Of a stretch of DNA of 64,000 nt, positions 47,699 through 56,877 are shown one piece after another. Made by a program: the position numbers and the translations under genes. Numbering within the stretch: position 1 is the first letter of the stretch; each line of letters starts with the position of its first letter. The stretch comes from CAZMPJ01 sp964568455. GTDB lineage: Bacteria > Margulisbacteria > WOR-1 > O2-12-FULL-45-9. The notes under the pieces are model-generated. The model was not told where the DNA came from. It ran no database searches and saw only the letters and a list, made by a program, of their open reading frames with translations. The DNA lies in assembly GCA_964568455.1 (NCBI GenBank), contig CAZMPJ010000001.1:124001-188000 (forward strand). Direction: 5' to 3'.

Positions 47699-50600
47699 AT
47701 GGTTTCAGGCGTAGGATTCCAATCAAATAACCTTTCTATTGAAGAAAAACAGCGTCCAGATATACCCGCTAATCTGGAAGCAAAACCTTCTTATATTCAA
47801 AATAATGATCTTATAAAACCTGCTGATGTTGAACTTGGGAAACATGATTTTGACTTTACCAAAAACACCGCTATTTTAAAGCTTAAAGCCAGACCAACTT
47901 TACCTATGCCGCAGTCAGAAACTCCTTATTATGTTGAGAATGAGCTAGAACAAACAGTTAATGATGTGGCTGCTAGTTATCAGGAGAAAGTAGATGAATT
48001 GGCTGAAGACGAAGATACTAAAGCGCTTTTAGATGAGATTTGTATGTGGAAATTTGGTAAAAAATTTGATGAACTTAGCGAAGAAGAAAAAGCACAAATT
48101 GAAGATGTAATAGATGAATATTTTGATGAACATTGGGATTATAAAGAGGATGATGTTGACGGCTTAAATGTTGATCCAAACAATCTTGAAGGAGACTGTG
48201 AAGACAAGGCAGTACTTGAGGCGGCAGTATTAAAAGCTGCGGGTGTAGAAGATGTGCACCTGGTTTTTACTGTTAATGAAGATGGCGTAATTGATCACAC
48301 GGAAGTAGCGGTTGGAGATAAGATTTTGGGTAATGTTTCTTCTGAAGAAGTAGTTCTTAAAACTGGTTATGATGAAAATGGTAATGTGGTGGTTTTAGAT
48401 GAAGAAGGAAATATTAATACTTCGAGTTATGCTATAAACACCCAAAACAAAGATGAAAATGTTGATGTAGAACAACAGGCAATTAATGCAGCTGAAGAAA
48501 TTCTTGATGAGGCAGAGGCATGTGCAGATCAGTTGGGTAATGGAAATTGGGTAGACGAATATAATGGCTATAAATATATTGATCCGGAGTTTTTTGTTAA
48601 GTATGAAGAGCTAATGTCTTACATGAATGTACTCCAGGTTTTAGGTACTATCATTGATGCTATTCACGGATTAAAAGAATTTATTCTTAAAACCAGGTTT
48701 ACCAAAGAGACCTCTTCTGGTGGTGATGCATCTGCTTCAGAAGTGCTATCTATTGCCAGAGAGAGCGGTATGCTGATTGGTCAATCCCAATTTATGGAAT
48801 TAACTGAAAACGTTTATACGCATAACCAAACTTCGTTGCAGCAGCGTTTAGAATGGGCTAGAGAAGCTGCTAATGCCGAAGGTTATAATGCCTGGAGTGT
48901 AATTTGTGATTTGGCTAGTTCTGGTGGAGCCAAAGCTTCTGAAAGAAACTGCGATTATCTTTACGCGAAAAAAGCGAATGCGATTGTGTCAGATTATGAA
49001 GATTTTCAAAAAAACATTGTTACTCCAAAATATCAAGAAGTTCTTTGTAATAGTGAGTTATACAATGATGGCATGACCGGGTTAGGTGATGTCTTTGCCA
49101 TGTTAACGCAGGATTTCTTGCAAGTTGATATTGGCGCAGGCAAGGTTGACGTTGATCGTGATTTAATGATGGCTACCCAGTTAAAAGTTTCTTCACTTGA
49201 AAATGGCCGCCGACTTTTTACCATGTACCAGGCTGCTTTAAAAGAAATTAAAATCATGGTTGTTGAAAATACTACTGGAGCGAAATTTTCTGGTGGAGTA
49301 AGAGAAGCTTTAAATGGTTTAGTTGATGGCTTAGAAAGATTTGAAAACATGTGTTTTTCTGCTTTGGGCCAACAAATTCAAACTAACATTTACTGGCACA
49401 ATATGCGTGAAGACTCTTATGTTTCTATGAAACAAGCTAAGTATCTAAGAAACTCTGCTTATGCTGTTGGTTGGGTGCCAATTTTAGGTGGTTTATTACG
49501 TGGTGTTGGTGACTGGATTGCTATGGAGGCGTTTGATAATAAATTTAGTTTTTCTACTAGTCCTTCAAAGCTTTCTCAAGAACAAGTTGCCTGTATTTTA
49601 AGTCAAATTTATGGTTCTAATATGGAACAGGTAAGAGATGGGGTAACTAATTATGAGGATGTCCTGAAAAAATTAGAAGACCTAGAACAAAAAGAATGGG
49701 GAATTGTGGCCCAGCTTTCGCCAAAGCATGTAACTTATACTGGTTCTGATGGCTATAAAAATTTTAAAGAGGCTGAAGTAAATGCATTGAGAGAGCAGTT
49801 AGTTAAAATTCAAAATGCAGCACGGCTTTTAATTATGTACATTGAGGGAACAAATCGTTTGGCCCAAATAGTACTTAAAATTCAATGGCAAGTTGGGACA
49901 GTTGATACGGCCAAAGATGCAAAATCTTCATTAACAATTGGCTTGCAGGGGCGGCTTTTGGCTTTTGATCTTAAACAGGCAGGCATTAAAAATAATATAG
50001 AATCCTTTAACACTAAATTAAAACATAAAGAAATGCTTAAAAAAGCTCGGGCAGCTGGAATTGGTAGTTTGATAGGAGCAGGGATTGCCGTAATTCTTAT
50101 TGTTGCTGGTGCCTTTACTGGAATTGGTCTTTTGGGAGCATTGGCTCTTGTTGCGGCTATGGGGCAACTGGGAGCTGCGATTGGCAACCTGATTTATAAC
50201 TTGAGCAATCCGGTTGATGATAGCATTAATGAAGCGACTGATTTTTATGGGTCAGCAGATAAAAACGAAGATGAAATGGATAAAAAATATAACAATGCCA
50301 TTGACCAGTTGAATGAGAATTCTCATATTCTAGCTGATGACAGTGCGGCTACTCTGGCTAGTGGAGATATGTGGGCGCTTGATACAGCTGCTTTTATGGC
50401 TGTGCGCAATCAATTAACAGCAATTTATATTACAGAGCAATTGCTTAACATGTATGTTAAAGGTCATCAGGATATTAGCAATGCAGTTGTAGCTGGAACA
50501 ACTGGTATTAATACTAGTTCTGATTTTTGGGGAGTAAAGAAGGCCAGTCAGGCTCGCTTTAATACTAAAATAAAGGCTTATGATTTAAAGGAAAGCATGG

Positions 50601-53224
50601 TCAAAGATATTATTAGTCGCCACAACCTGGCAACCATGCAGGAATCAGAAATCAACTGGGCTATTATCCAGGCAGCTATCAGTGTTGTTTCAATTGCTCT
50701 TAGTGTTGCCGGTGGGGCCACTGGTGAATTTGCCAAACAAGGGTTACAGGCTTGCGAGTGGGGAGCTTTTGCTGCTAGCACGGCTGGCATGGTTGTTTCC
50801 GGAGTTAAAAATGGCTTAGATGCTTATTCTGGTTATGGTGAATTAGATGAGTTTGAAAGAATCCAGCAAATGATTGATAATTTAGCTGAAAATTCTTTTT
50901 ATAGTGAGGGTGCTGATCTTTTGCGAGGTGCTTTCCAGGGGATTCATGAAGATAATATTATGACTGATGTTGGCCGTGGACACATGGTGGCTAATAGCTC
51001 TAATTATTACACTGCGCTGCGTCAAATTCAGCAATTATATAATAAATTGGTCATTATGTATCGGGTGCAAGATGCGATTGCCCGTATTAAAGCTAAAATT
51101 GCTAAAGCACCGGCTCCTTATGGAGTAAGTGAAACTTTTGAAGCAGCTAAATCAAATTATGAAAAACAATTGTCATTACTTCAGGAACGAGTTGAAACTT
51201 ATGTTGAACGTTATAATGCCAAGGTTGAAGCAGAAAAACAATTTATTATTGGCGTAGTAATGATTGCTGTAACGGTTTTATTGAAAGTAGCAGAGCATAA
51301 AGGCTGGATGAAAAGTTTAAAAAAGAGCTTGAACGAAGCTTTGGGTACAAAGGATACAAAATATGCAACGCAATTACTTGATAATGATTCAAAAAGTCGG
51401 GCAGTTTTATCTGAACTTTTAACTGGTAGTAAAGATGCTTGGGATGGGACGGTTGGTGTTTCTGATTTAGTTAATATATTAATTGACTTAGTAATTAATC
51501 CCTATACTATCCGCTTAATTGTCAGCAAGATTTATGATAAAGCCAAAGAAAGCGATAAAAAGGCAGATAAAGCAAATACATCTGATATTGATGCTAAATC
51601 CGGCAAGCGTTTGGACCAGCTTGAAAATGAAACTTATTTAAATCAAATGCGCTTAGCTAGCATGCAAGAGAAATTCGCCAAACTTGGCATAGAATTGCAA
51701 AATAGCCTTGAACTTTTCAACTTTATTAATAGCTGTATTGAGACCACTATAAAAACCACTATGGATGATTCTTGGAATAAAGTTACTAATATACATCGCA
51801 GAGGTAAAGAAGCCGGAGTTAAGGATGATGGGACTTATACTATGCCAGAGGATATGAGTTATGTGCTGGAAAAAGGAGTCATTCAACCTCATTTAGAAAA
51901 AATAGATTTTAAAAAACCTGAAGTAGCTTTAGCCAAAGCAGCTAAAGCAATTAAAGAATTAAAAGATTCTAAAGACAAAGCTTATTCTGTAGATGAGAAG
52001 AGGGTAATGGCTTATGCGGCAGCTGCAGTTATTGTTGAGCAAACAGCCAATGATCCTGCAAAAGTAAAAGAAGCAGTGACTTCTTTAGAAAAATTTGTAA
52101 TTACCCAATCGAAAGATCCTAATCGAGATCCTATGGCCATGAATATAGCCCTGACGGCTCTATCAATGTTGTCAGCTAAAAATACGATTTATGCGCCCAA
52201 AGCACAAAATGCTATTACCGGCGTTTGGAAAAATGTTGAAAAAATAGAAACAGCTCAAGATATTACTCATTTATCCGAGCGTTTTTATCCTAAGGAAGTT
52301 GCCAATGGACGTGCTGCAGCTATTGTTACTAGGGCAAAGCCTAAAGCTTTAGAACAAATATTAACCCTGGATAAAAAGCAGCCGGTTGACCAGGCACTTA
52401 AGCCAAAGCCAGAGGAGATTTCCACTGCAGCAGCAGTTGTAGCTTCTGAATATATTGCTCTTAATCCGCAGGTTAGGCAAAAAGCAGAAGAAAATTTAAA
52501 ATTTGTAGTAGAAGAAACCCGCAATGAAAGTTTAAAAACTTACGCGAAAACCATATTGGATAGAGTTCAAAGCAAACAAACAGGCGACCGCCAGGTTAAC
52601 TCAAAAGCAGAAAAAATAGCAATTTCTATTTTTAAGCAATCCCTGTCAGTAAAAGATGCAGTAAAAAATGAAAAAGAAGTTGAGCCTAGATTGCAAGCTT
52701 TAAAAACAGAAATGCTTGAGTTAGCTAAATTATTAAAGATCCAAGGAGTTAATATCGACTATAAAGCAATTGAACAAACAATTCAAAAAGCTAAAACTCC
52801 AGCTGAAGTGGCAGAAATATTAGCTGGCTTTTCAAAAGAGATCAAAGAGCATAAAGGTTTAAAGACTAATAAGTTAGTAATTAAAATGATTGATGATTCT
52901 GTTGATATATTGGAGCAGGTTGCCCAAAAGCAAAAAACCGATCAAGTGGTCCAGGCCTTTGCTGATGGCAAGGAAGAATTAATTGTACATTTAACACACA
53001 CTAAGCCAGGATTGGTAGAAAAGGCGAAGAGACAGCTTAAAAAGAAAAAGGTTGATTTAGCAGCAGATTCTGATGTTGTTGAGAGAGAAGGGCAAGGGGG
53101 AAGTAGTTTTGTTGAGTCGGTGATGAAAGATCAAAACAATCCTGATCAACGACAAGCTGATGTCTGGAAAAGAGCAGCGGAAAAAACAGAAGAGGTAGCT
53201 AAGCAAGAATCTGAGTTAGTTTAA
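47699..53224 (+). CDS. Giant cluster protein (1841 aa): transglutaminase-like Cys protease motif and four degenerate repeats
   Basis: No Sec signal; N terminus MVSGVGFQSNNLSIEEKQ. Residues 150-215 contain GDCEDKAVLEAA (Cys167) and a His200 in IDHTEVAVGDK, as in LapG-like transglutaminase-fold proteases, though the usual LDN reads LGN. Four degenerate repeats follow (about 490-610, 690-835, 892-1037, 1092-1203); each has a LxxxLLIMYxxG-type helix, and repeats 2 and 3 also share an A(F/Y)DLK motif. Hydrophobic segments at about 585-610, 784-835, 986-1037 and 1181-1203 could insert in membranes. Residues 1300-1841 are helical. The layout recalls a translocator or toxin carrier; this is inference. 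Shine-Dalgarno AGAGGA 8 bases upstream. Confidence 0.85.
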   Translation: MVSGVGFQSNNLSIEEKQRPDIPANLEAKPSYIQNNDLIKPADVELGKHDFDFTKNTAILKLKARPTLPMPQSETPYYVENELEQTVNDVAASYQEKVDELAEDEDTKALLDEICMWKFGKKFDELSEEEKAQIEDVIDEYFDEHWDYKEDDVDGLNVDPNNLEGDCEDKAVLEAAVLKAAGVEDVHLVFTVNEDGVIDHTEVAVGDKILGNVSSEEVVLKTGYDENGNVVVLDEEGNINTSSYAINTQNKDENVDVEQQAINAAEEILDEAEACADQLGNGNWVDEYNGYKYIDPEFFVKYEELMSYMNVLQVLGTIIDAIHGLKEFILKTRFTKETSSGGDASASEVLSIARESGMLIGQSQFMELTENVYTHNQTSLQQRLEWAREAANAEGYNAWSVICDLASSGGAKASERNCDYLYAKKANAIVSDYEDFQKNIVTPKYQEVLCNSELYNDGMTGLGDVFAMLTQDFLQVDIGAGKVDVDRDLMMATQLKVSSLENGRRLFTMYQAALKEIKIMVVENTTGAKFSGGVREALNGLVDGLERFENMCFSALGQQIQTNIYWHNMREDSYVSMKQAKYLRNSAYAVGWVPILGGLLRGVGDWIAMEAFDNKFSFSTSPSKLSQEQVACILSQIYGSNMEQVRDGVTNYEDVLKKLEDLEQKEWGIVAQLSPKHVTYTGSDGYKNFKEAEVNALREQLVKIQNAARLLIMYIEGTNRLAQIVLKIQWQVGTVDTAKDAKSSLTIGLQGRLLAFDLKQAGIKNNIESFNTKLKHKEMLKKARAAGIGSLIGAGIAVILIVAGAFTGIGLLGALALVAAMGQLGAAIGNLIYNLSNPVDDSINEATDFYGSADKNEDEMDKKYNNAIDQLNENSHILADDSAATLASGDMWALDTAAFMAVRNQLTAIYITEQLLNMYVKGHQDISNAVVAGTTGINTSSDFWGVKKASQARFNTKIKAYDLKESMVKDIISRHNLATMQESEINWAIIQAAISVVSIALSVAGGATGEFAKQGLQACEWGAFAASTAGMVVSGVKNGLDAYSGYGELDEFERIQQMIDNLAENSFYSEGADLLRGAFQGIHEDNIMTDVGRGHMVANSSNYYTALRQIQQLYNKLVIMYRVQDAIARIKAKIAKAPAPYGVSETFEAAKSNYEKQLSLLQERVETYVERYNAKVEAEKQFIIGVVMIAVTVLLKVAEHKGWMKSLKKSLNEALGTKDTKYATQLLDNDSKSRAVLSELLTGSKDAWDGTVGVSDLVNILIDLVINPYTIRLIVSKIYDKAKESDKKADKANTSDIDAKSGKRLDQLENETYLNQMRLASMQEKFAKLGIELQNSLELFNFINSCIETTIKTTMDDSWNKVTNIHRRGKEAGVKDDGTYTMPEDMSYVLEKGVIQPHLEKIDFKKPEVALAKAAKAIKELKDSKDKAYSVDEKRVMAYAAAAVIVEQTANDPAKVKEAVTSLEKFVITQSKDPNRDPMAMNIALTALSMLSAKNTIYAPKAQNAITGVWKNVEKIETAQDITHLSERFYPKEVANGRAAAIVTRAKPKALEQILTLDKKQPVDQALKPKPEEISTAAAVVASEYIALNPQVRQKAEENLKFVVEETRNESLKTYAKTILDRVQSKQTGDRQVNSKAEKIAISIFKQSLSVKDAVKNEKEVEPRLQALKTEMLELAKLLKIQGVNIDYKAIEQTIQKAKTPAEVAEILAGFSKEIKEHKGLKTNKLVIKMIDDSVDILEQVAQKQKTDQVVQAFADGKEELIVHLTHTKPGLVEKAKRQLKKKKVDLAADSDVVEREGQGGSSFVESVMKDQNNPDQRQADVWKRAAEKTEEVAKQESELV

Positions 53225-53906
53225 TTTTACCTTCGTAAAGAGCTTTTCCTAAAATACAACCTTCGGCTCCGGTTTGTTTAATATTATCAATGTCTTCTTT
53301 TTTTGATATTCCACCCGAAGCAATGACCGGTACGTTTACATAAGAAATAAATCTTTTAATACCTTCAATATTAGGTCCAGTTAACATGCCATCACGGCTA
53401 ATGTCAGTGTAAACAAATCTTTTTACTCCCAGCGTTACTGCTTCCTGGGCCAAAGTTTTGGTGTCTTTTTTTGATACTTGAGTCCAACCTTCACTAGTTA
53501 CTTTATCGTCTTTTGAATCAATTGAAACAATGATATGAGATCCGAATTTTTCGCACATTGTTGCCAGAGTATTTGGGTTTTTTACCGCAGTAGTTCCCAG
53601 TATGATGCGATCAACTCCAAAATCGATTAATTGTTTAATGGTATCTAGATTTCTTATGCCTCCGCCGACCTGGATAGGGACTTTTAAAGCTTTACAAATG
53701 GATTCAATAACGTGGATGTTTTTTGGAATCCCGGTTCTGGCACCATCAAGATCAATAATATGAATTCGATTGGCACCCTCATCTTGCCACTTTTTAGCTA
53801 TTTCAACAGGATCATTGGCATAAACCGTTTCTGCGTTGTAACGGCCTTGTTTTAGCCGTACGCATTTACCATTTAATATATCTACTGCTGGTATTATTTC
53901 AAACAT
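53199..53906 (-). CDS. hisA: Phosphoribosylformimino-AICAR-phosphate isomerase
   Basis: Fourth step of histidine synthesis, ProFAR to PRFAR. 235 residues, (beta/alpha)8 barrel with half-barrel phosphate sites: IPAVDILNGKCVRLKQGRY, HIIDLDGA, QVGGGIRN, GVDRIILGT, TDISRDGML, PVIASGGISKKEDI. It is encoded after hisH, overlapping by 13 bases; hisF is not in the window. The 3' end overlaps the giant gene by 26 bases on the other strand. Confidence 0.95.
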   Translation of the reverse strand: MFEIIPAVDILNGKCVRLKQGRYNAETVYANDPVEIAKKWQDEGANRIHIIDLDGARTGIPKNIHVIESICKALKVPIQVGGGIRNLDTIKQLIDFGVDRIILGTTAVKNPNTLATMCEKFGSHIIVSIDSKDDKVTSEGWTQVSKKDTKTLAQEAVTLGVKRFVYTDISRDGMLTGPNIEGIKRFISYVNVPVIASGGISKKEDIDNIKQTGAEGCILGKALYEGKIKLTQILA

Positions 53907-54508
53907 AAATCACCAAAGTTCTTTAATATTTTGAGTCCAACTTCACCGCTCTTCTCTGGATGAAATTGTATGCCGAATAAGTTATTTTTGCAAACTGAGG
54001 ATACAAATTCTGCCCCATAATCAGTGGTGCTGGCTACAATCTCCTGATTGTCTGGCACTACATAATAAGAATGGGCAAAATATACCATGCTGCCTGGTTC
54101 TATTCCTTTAAAAAGAGGGCAGAAGCCTTTAGGTAAGAGGCGATTCCAGCCCATATGGGGAACACTTTGGTTTTGCTGAGGCTTGAATTTAACTACTTTG
54201 CCTTTTAATATTCCCAAGCCATTTTCTTTGCCTTCTTCTGAATTTTCAAATAAATGCTGCAAGCCAAGACAAATACCAAGAAAAGGTTTCCCAAGAGCAA
54301 TGGCTTCTTCAATAGCTGCTTCCAATCCAAATTGGCGCAGTTCTTTTATAGCGGCATCAAAAGAGCCTACTCCTGGAAGTATAATGCCTTTGGCGCCTTT
54401 GATAGCTTTTTTGTCTCTAGTAATTTCAGCAGTAAACCCTAGTTTTTCAATGGCTTTTTGTACACTGCGAAGGTTGCCTGCCCCGTAGTCGATAATAGCT
54501 ATAGACAT
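53894..54508 (-). CDS. hisH: Imidazole glycerol phosphate synthase, glutaminase subunit
   Basis: Class I glutamine amidotransferase supplying ammonia to HisF. 204 residues. Start IAIIDYGAGNLRSVQKA, oxyanion GVGSF, nucleophile Cys in PFLGICLGLQHLF, and the His/Glu pair in GIQFHPEKSGEVG. All catalytic residues are present. It starts inside the ROK gene's last codons (10-base overlap), so it is co-transcribed with it. Confidence 0.95.
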   Translation of the reverse strand: MSIAIIDYGAGNLRSVQKAIEKLGFTAEITRDKKAIKGAKGIILPGVGSFDAAIKELRQFGLEAAIEEAIALGKPFLGICLGLQHLFENSEEGKENGLGILKGKVVKFKPQQNQSVPHMGWNRLLPKGFCPLFKGIEPGSMVYFAHSYYVVPDNQEIVASTTDYGAEFVSSVCKNNLFGIQFHPEKSGEVGLKILKNFGDLCLK

Positions 54509-55371
54509 AATGCTACGGCACCCAAGACTCCGGCTTTGGAGCCTAGTTTAGCTTTAACAATTTTTACTGATTTTGCCGGTAGTTTTAAAGTGTATTTTTT
54601 GTAATCTCTTAGAATAGGTTTCATAAGTAATTCTCTCATGTTTGAAAGTCCGCCGCCAATGATTACCATTTCAGGATTAAAAATATTTACTATGTTGGCT
54701 ACTCCAATGGCCAAATAATTACCAACTTTTTCTATTACTGCTTTGGCTTTTTTATCTCCTTGTCGTGCTGCTAGCTCAACTGCGATGGCGTTTATGCCGG
54801 TTATTCTTTTTATGGCGCTACCAGAAGCAACTGATTCAAGACAGCCACTGTTGCCGCAAGAACATTTTGGTCCTTCAGGAAAAATAATCATGTGACCAAA
54901 TTCCCCGGCAGAGCCAACTGCTCCGCGATAAAGTTTTTTATCAATGATAATTCCGCCGCCGATTCCTGTGGAAATTGTCATATAAACAAAATGTTTAACA
55001 AACTTGGCTGCTCCAAACCAGGCTTCGGCTAAGGCTGCACAATTGGCATCGTTATCCACAAACACAGGAACATTGAATTCTTCTCCTAGTATTTTTTTTA
55101 AGTTAATCCTTTTCCAGCCAGGAAGATTGGGGGCGCCAACCACGATTCCTTTTTCATAAATAATTGGACCCGGAGCTCCAATGCCAATAGCTTTTATTTT
55201 TACTTTTTGGCTGTGGATGAGCATGTAGATAGCTTTTTTAATATTTTTAATAACCTGCTTTTTGCCTTTTTTAGCTTCAGTAGGGATTTGAACATCCATG
55301 AGGATTTTGCCAGTAGGGGTAGTGAGTACACCGGCAATTTTGGTTCCACCTAAATCAATTCCAACAATCAT
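54499..55371 (-). CDS. ROK-family sugar kinase (glucokinase-like)
   Basis: 290 residues. ATP-binding DLGGTKIAGVL, GIGAPGPI, FVDNDANCAALAEAWFG (catalytic Asp) and STGIGGGIIID; the zinc motif CSCGNSGCLESVASG is complete. No DNA-binding N terminus, so a kinase, not a repressor. Substrate probably glucose or an aminosugar. First gene of the unit ROK-hisH-hisA. The -10 box is 8 bases before the ATG. Confidence 0.92.
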   Translation of the reverse strand: MIVGIDLGGTKIAGVLTTPTGKILMDVQIPTEAKKGKKQVIKNIKKAIYMLIHSQKVKIKAIGIGAPGPIIYEKGIVVGAPNLPGWKRINLKKILGEEFNVPVFVDNDANCAALAEAWFGAAKFVKHFVYMTISTGIGGGIIIDKKLYRGAVGSAGEFGHMIIFPEGPKCSCGNSGCLESVASGSAIKRITGINAIAVELAARQGDKKAKAVIEKVGNYLAIGVANIVNIFNPEMVIIGGGLSNMRELLMKPILRDYKKYTLKLPAKSVKIVKAKLGSKAGVLGAVALCL

Positions 55372-55379
55372 GATCAGCT

Positions 55380-55408
55380 AGTATATCAAACAAAAAAGAC
55401 GTTGACAA
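55380..55408 (-). promoter_or_regulatory. Promoter of the ROK-hisH-hisA unit
   Basis: On the minus strand TTGTCA (55408-55403), 17 bases, TATACT (55385-55380), then 8 bases to the ATG. Its -35 shares bases with that of the divergent secG promoter in the palindrome TTGACAA/TTGTCAA. Confidence 0.65.
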
Positions 55409-55430
55409 GGCAGTCTGCATTAGTTAGAAT
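55402..55430 (+). promoter_or_regulatory. Promoter of secG
   Basis: TTGACA (55402-55407), 17 bases, TAGAAT (55425-55430), 9 bases before ATG 55440; leader of two or three bases at most. RNA polymerase can bind only one of the two overlapping promoters at a time. Confidence 0.7.
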
Positions 55431-55439
55431 GGCTTTCAA

Positions 55440-55661
55440 ATGAGAGGAATATTACTTTCTATACAATTAATAAGTGCGCTGGCTTTAATTATTGCTGTTC
55501 TTTTACATACAGCAAAGGGTGAGGGGTTGGGTGGTATTGGTGGTTCTGCAAAGTTGTTTGGTTCCCCAAAAGGGCTTGAACAAGGCCTTGATAAAATCAC
55601 TTGGGGGCTAGCTATAATATTTTTAGCCGTATCTATTCTTTTAGCTATTATAAAAATATAG
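55440..55661 (+). CDS. secG: Preprotein translocase subunit SecG
   Basis: 73 residues, two transmembrane helices (about 2-22 and 52-72) joined by the glycine-rich GEGLGGIGGSAKLFGS loop typical of SecG. Non-essential part of the SecYEG channel. Predicted leaderless. The downstream membrane protein begins 10 bases after its stop, with a GAGGAG Shine-Dalgarno. Confidence 0.92.
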   Translation: MRGILLSIQLISALALIIAVLLHTAKGEGLGGIGGSAKLFGSPKGLEQGLDKITWGLAIIFLAVSILLAIIKI

Positions 55662-55671
55662 AGGAGAAGAA

Positions 55672-56325
55672 ATGGAAATATTGTTAAATTCGCTTAATGC
55701 TTCACTGTTTGATCTTTTACCTTTAGTTGTAAATTTAATTGTTGCGCTTCTATTTATTTTAATAGGAATTTTAATTGCTCGCGGATTAGGAAATTTAACT
55801 ACTTTAGTTTTAAAAACAATTCAGCTGGATATTTTAGCAGAAAAAACTGGGTTTGCCGGGGCATTAGAAAAAGGAGAAATCAAAAAAACTACTTCCGAAC
55901 TTTTAGGCAGCTTAGTTTATTGGGTTGTGGTTTTAGTGGCTTTAATGGGGGTAGCTGCTTATTATAGCTTGCCAGTGCAAAGGGCTTTTTTAAGTATATT
56001 TGCTTATATGGGTGTGGTTATTTTAGCTGCCTTGATCTTGGGGATTGGTGTTTTACTGGCTAGTTTGATTTCTGGTATTACTAAAGCAGTAATGGCTAAC
56101 CTTGGGCTTGAAGGTGCTAAAACTGTTTCCCGCCTGATTTATTATATTGTTATCATTTTCACTTTCTTAGCAGCTCTTTCTGAACTAGGAATTTCCATGG
56201 ATGTGTTTATTCCGCAAATTGGGGTAATTATCGGAGCTGTTGGTTTGGCAGCTGCCATTGCTTTTGGTCTGGGTTGTAAAGATATGGCTGCCGACTTCCT
56301 TCATAATTTGTTTAAAGGCAGATAA
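55672..56325 (+). CDS. Membrane protein with conserved mechanosensitive-channel-like TM helices
   Basis: 217 residues, five transmembrane helices (about 15-37, 72-94, 102-130, 150-170, 182-203). The last, GAVGLAAAIAFGLGCKDMAADF, resembles the pore-lining helix of MscS-like proteins and the TM_helix (CmpX) group. The cytoplasmic beta domain and vestibule of MscS are absent, as in the TM_helix group. Channel function is unproven. Probably co-transcribed with secG. Confidence 0.82.
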   Translation: MEILLNSLNASLFDLLPLVVNLIVALLFILIGILIARGLGNLTTLVLKTIQLDILAEKTGFAGALEKGEIKKTTSELLGSLVYWVVVLVALMGVAAYYSLPVQRAFLSIFAYMGVVILAALILGIGVLLASLISGITKAVMANLGLEGAKTVSRLIYYIVIIFTFLAALSELGISMDVFIPQIGVIIGAVGLAAAIAFGLGCKDMAADFLHNLFKGR

Positions 56326-56364
56326 TAGAGTTTTACTTTAAATTAAGAAAGGGGGTGAAAATAA

Positions 56365-56808
56365 ATGAAGAAATTATTGCTTTTTATTTTTGCTGTGATT
56401 ATAGTTGCAACCCCAACATTAGCTAGTGTAACAATCGGTACCGCTCTTGGATATTCAACATTAAGCTTAAACATGGGTAAAGATTTAGTTGGATTTTTAG
56501 GGGCTCGTAATACTAATTTTGGTGGTACAGCTACTGCATTATTGTTAAAAGTAGATTACAATTTAGAAAAGGTAGGGGATGTTCAGCCTGCCGTTGGAAT
56601 TTATTATATGACAAATGGTGCAGCAGCAGCGGTTACTAATCTTGGAGTAACCTATGGAATTATGGCCAATCTTACTTCAAACTTTGCGATTGGAGCTGAT
56701 TTTGCATTAGTGAATCAGACTTCTTTTGCGGGAGCAAGTACAACTGATATATTAGGTATAGCAGGTGATACTGGGGTAGCTGTGAAAGCTACTTATATGA
56801 TTAAGTAA
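56365..56808 (+). CDS. Small outer-membrane beta-barrel-like protein
   Basis: 147 residues: a cleavable signal peptide (MKKLLLFIFAVIIVATPTLA), then alternating beta strands (ALLLKVDYNL, AVGIYYMTNG, NLGVTYGIMANLT, NFAIGADFALV) ending in GVAVKATYMIK. Size suits an eight-stranded barrel, such as OmpA/OmpW-like porins; family not identified. AAAGGGGGTG lies about 7 bases upstream of the ATG. A strong terminator follows. Confidence 0.78.
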   Translation: MKKLLLFIFAVIIVATPTLASVTIGTALGYSTLSLNMGKDLVGFLGARNTNFGGTATALLLKVDYNLEKVGDVQPAVGIYYMTNGAAAAVTNLGVTYGIMANLTSNFAIGADFALVNQTSFAGASTTDILGIAGDTGVAVKATYMIK

Positions 56809-56828
56809 CTTAGTGAATTTTGTTTAAC

Positions 56829-56870
56829 GCCCTCGTTTAGGCTTCTGGCTTAAGCGAGGGCTTTTCTTTT
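56829..56870 (+). terminator. Intrinsic terminator after the small barrel gene
   Basis: GCCCTCGTTTA (56829-56839) pairs with TAAGCGAGGGC (56851-56861) around an 11-base loop, followed by TTTTCTTTT (56862-56870). The clearest intrinsic terminator in the window. Confidence 0.9.
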
Positions 56871-56877
56871 GTGAATA

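Noticed and set aside
41632..53224. Naming the cluster a type III secretion system
   Set aside because: No export ATPase, SctV/FlhA, SctR-U or ring proteins are in the window, and no product has recognisable homology; only size, N-terminal composition and promoter type agree.
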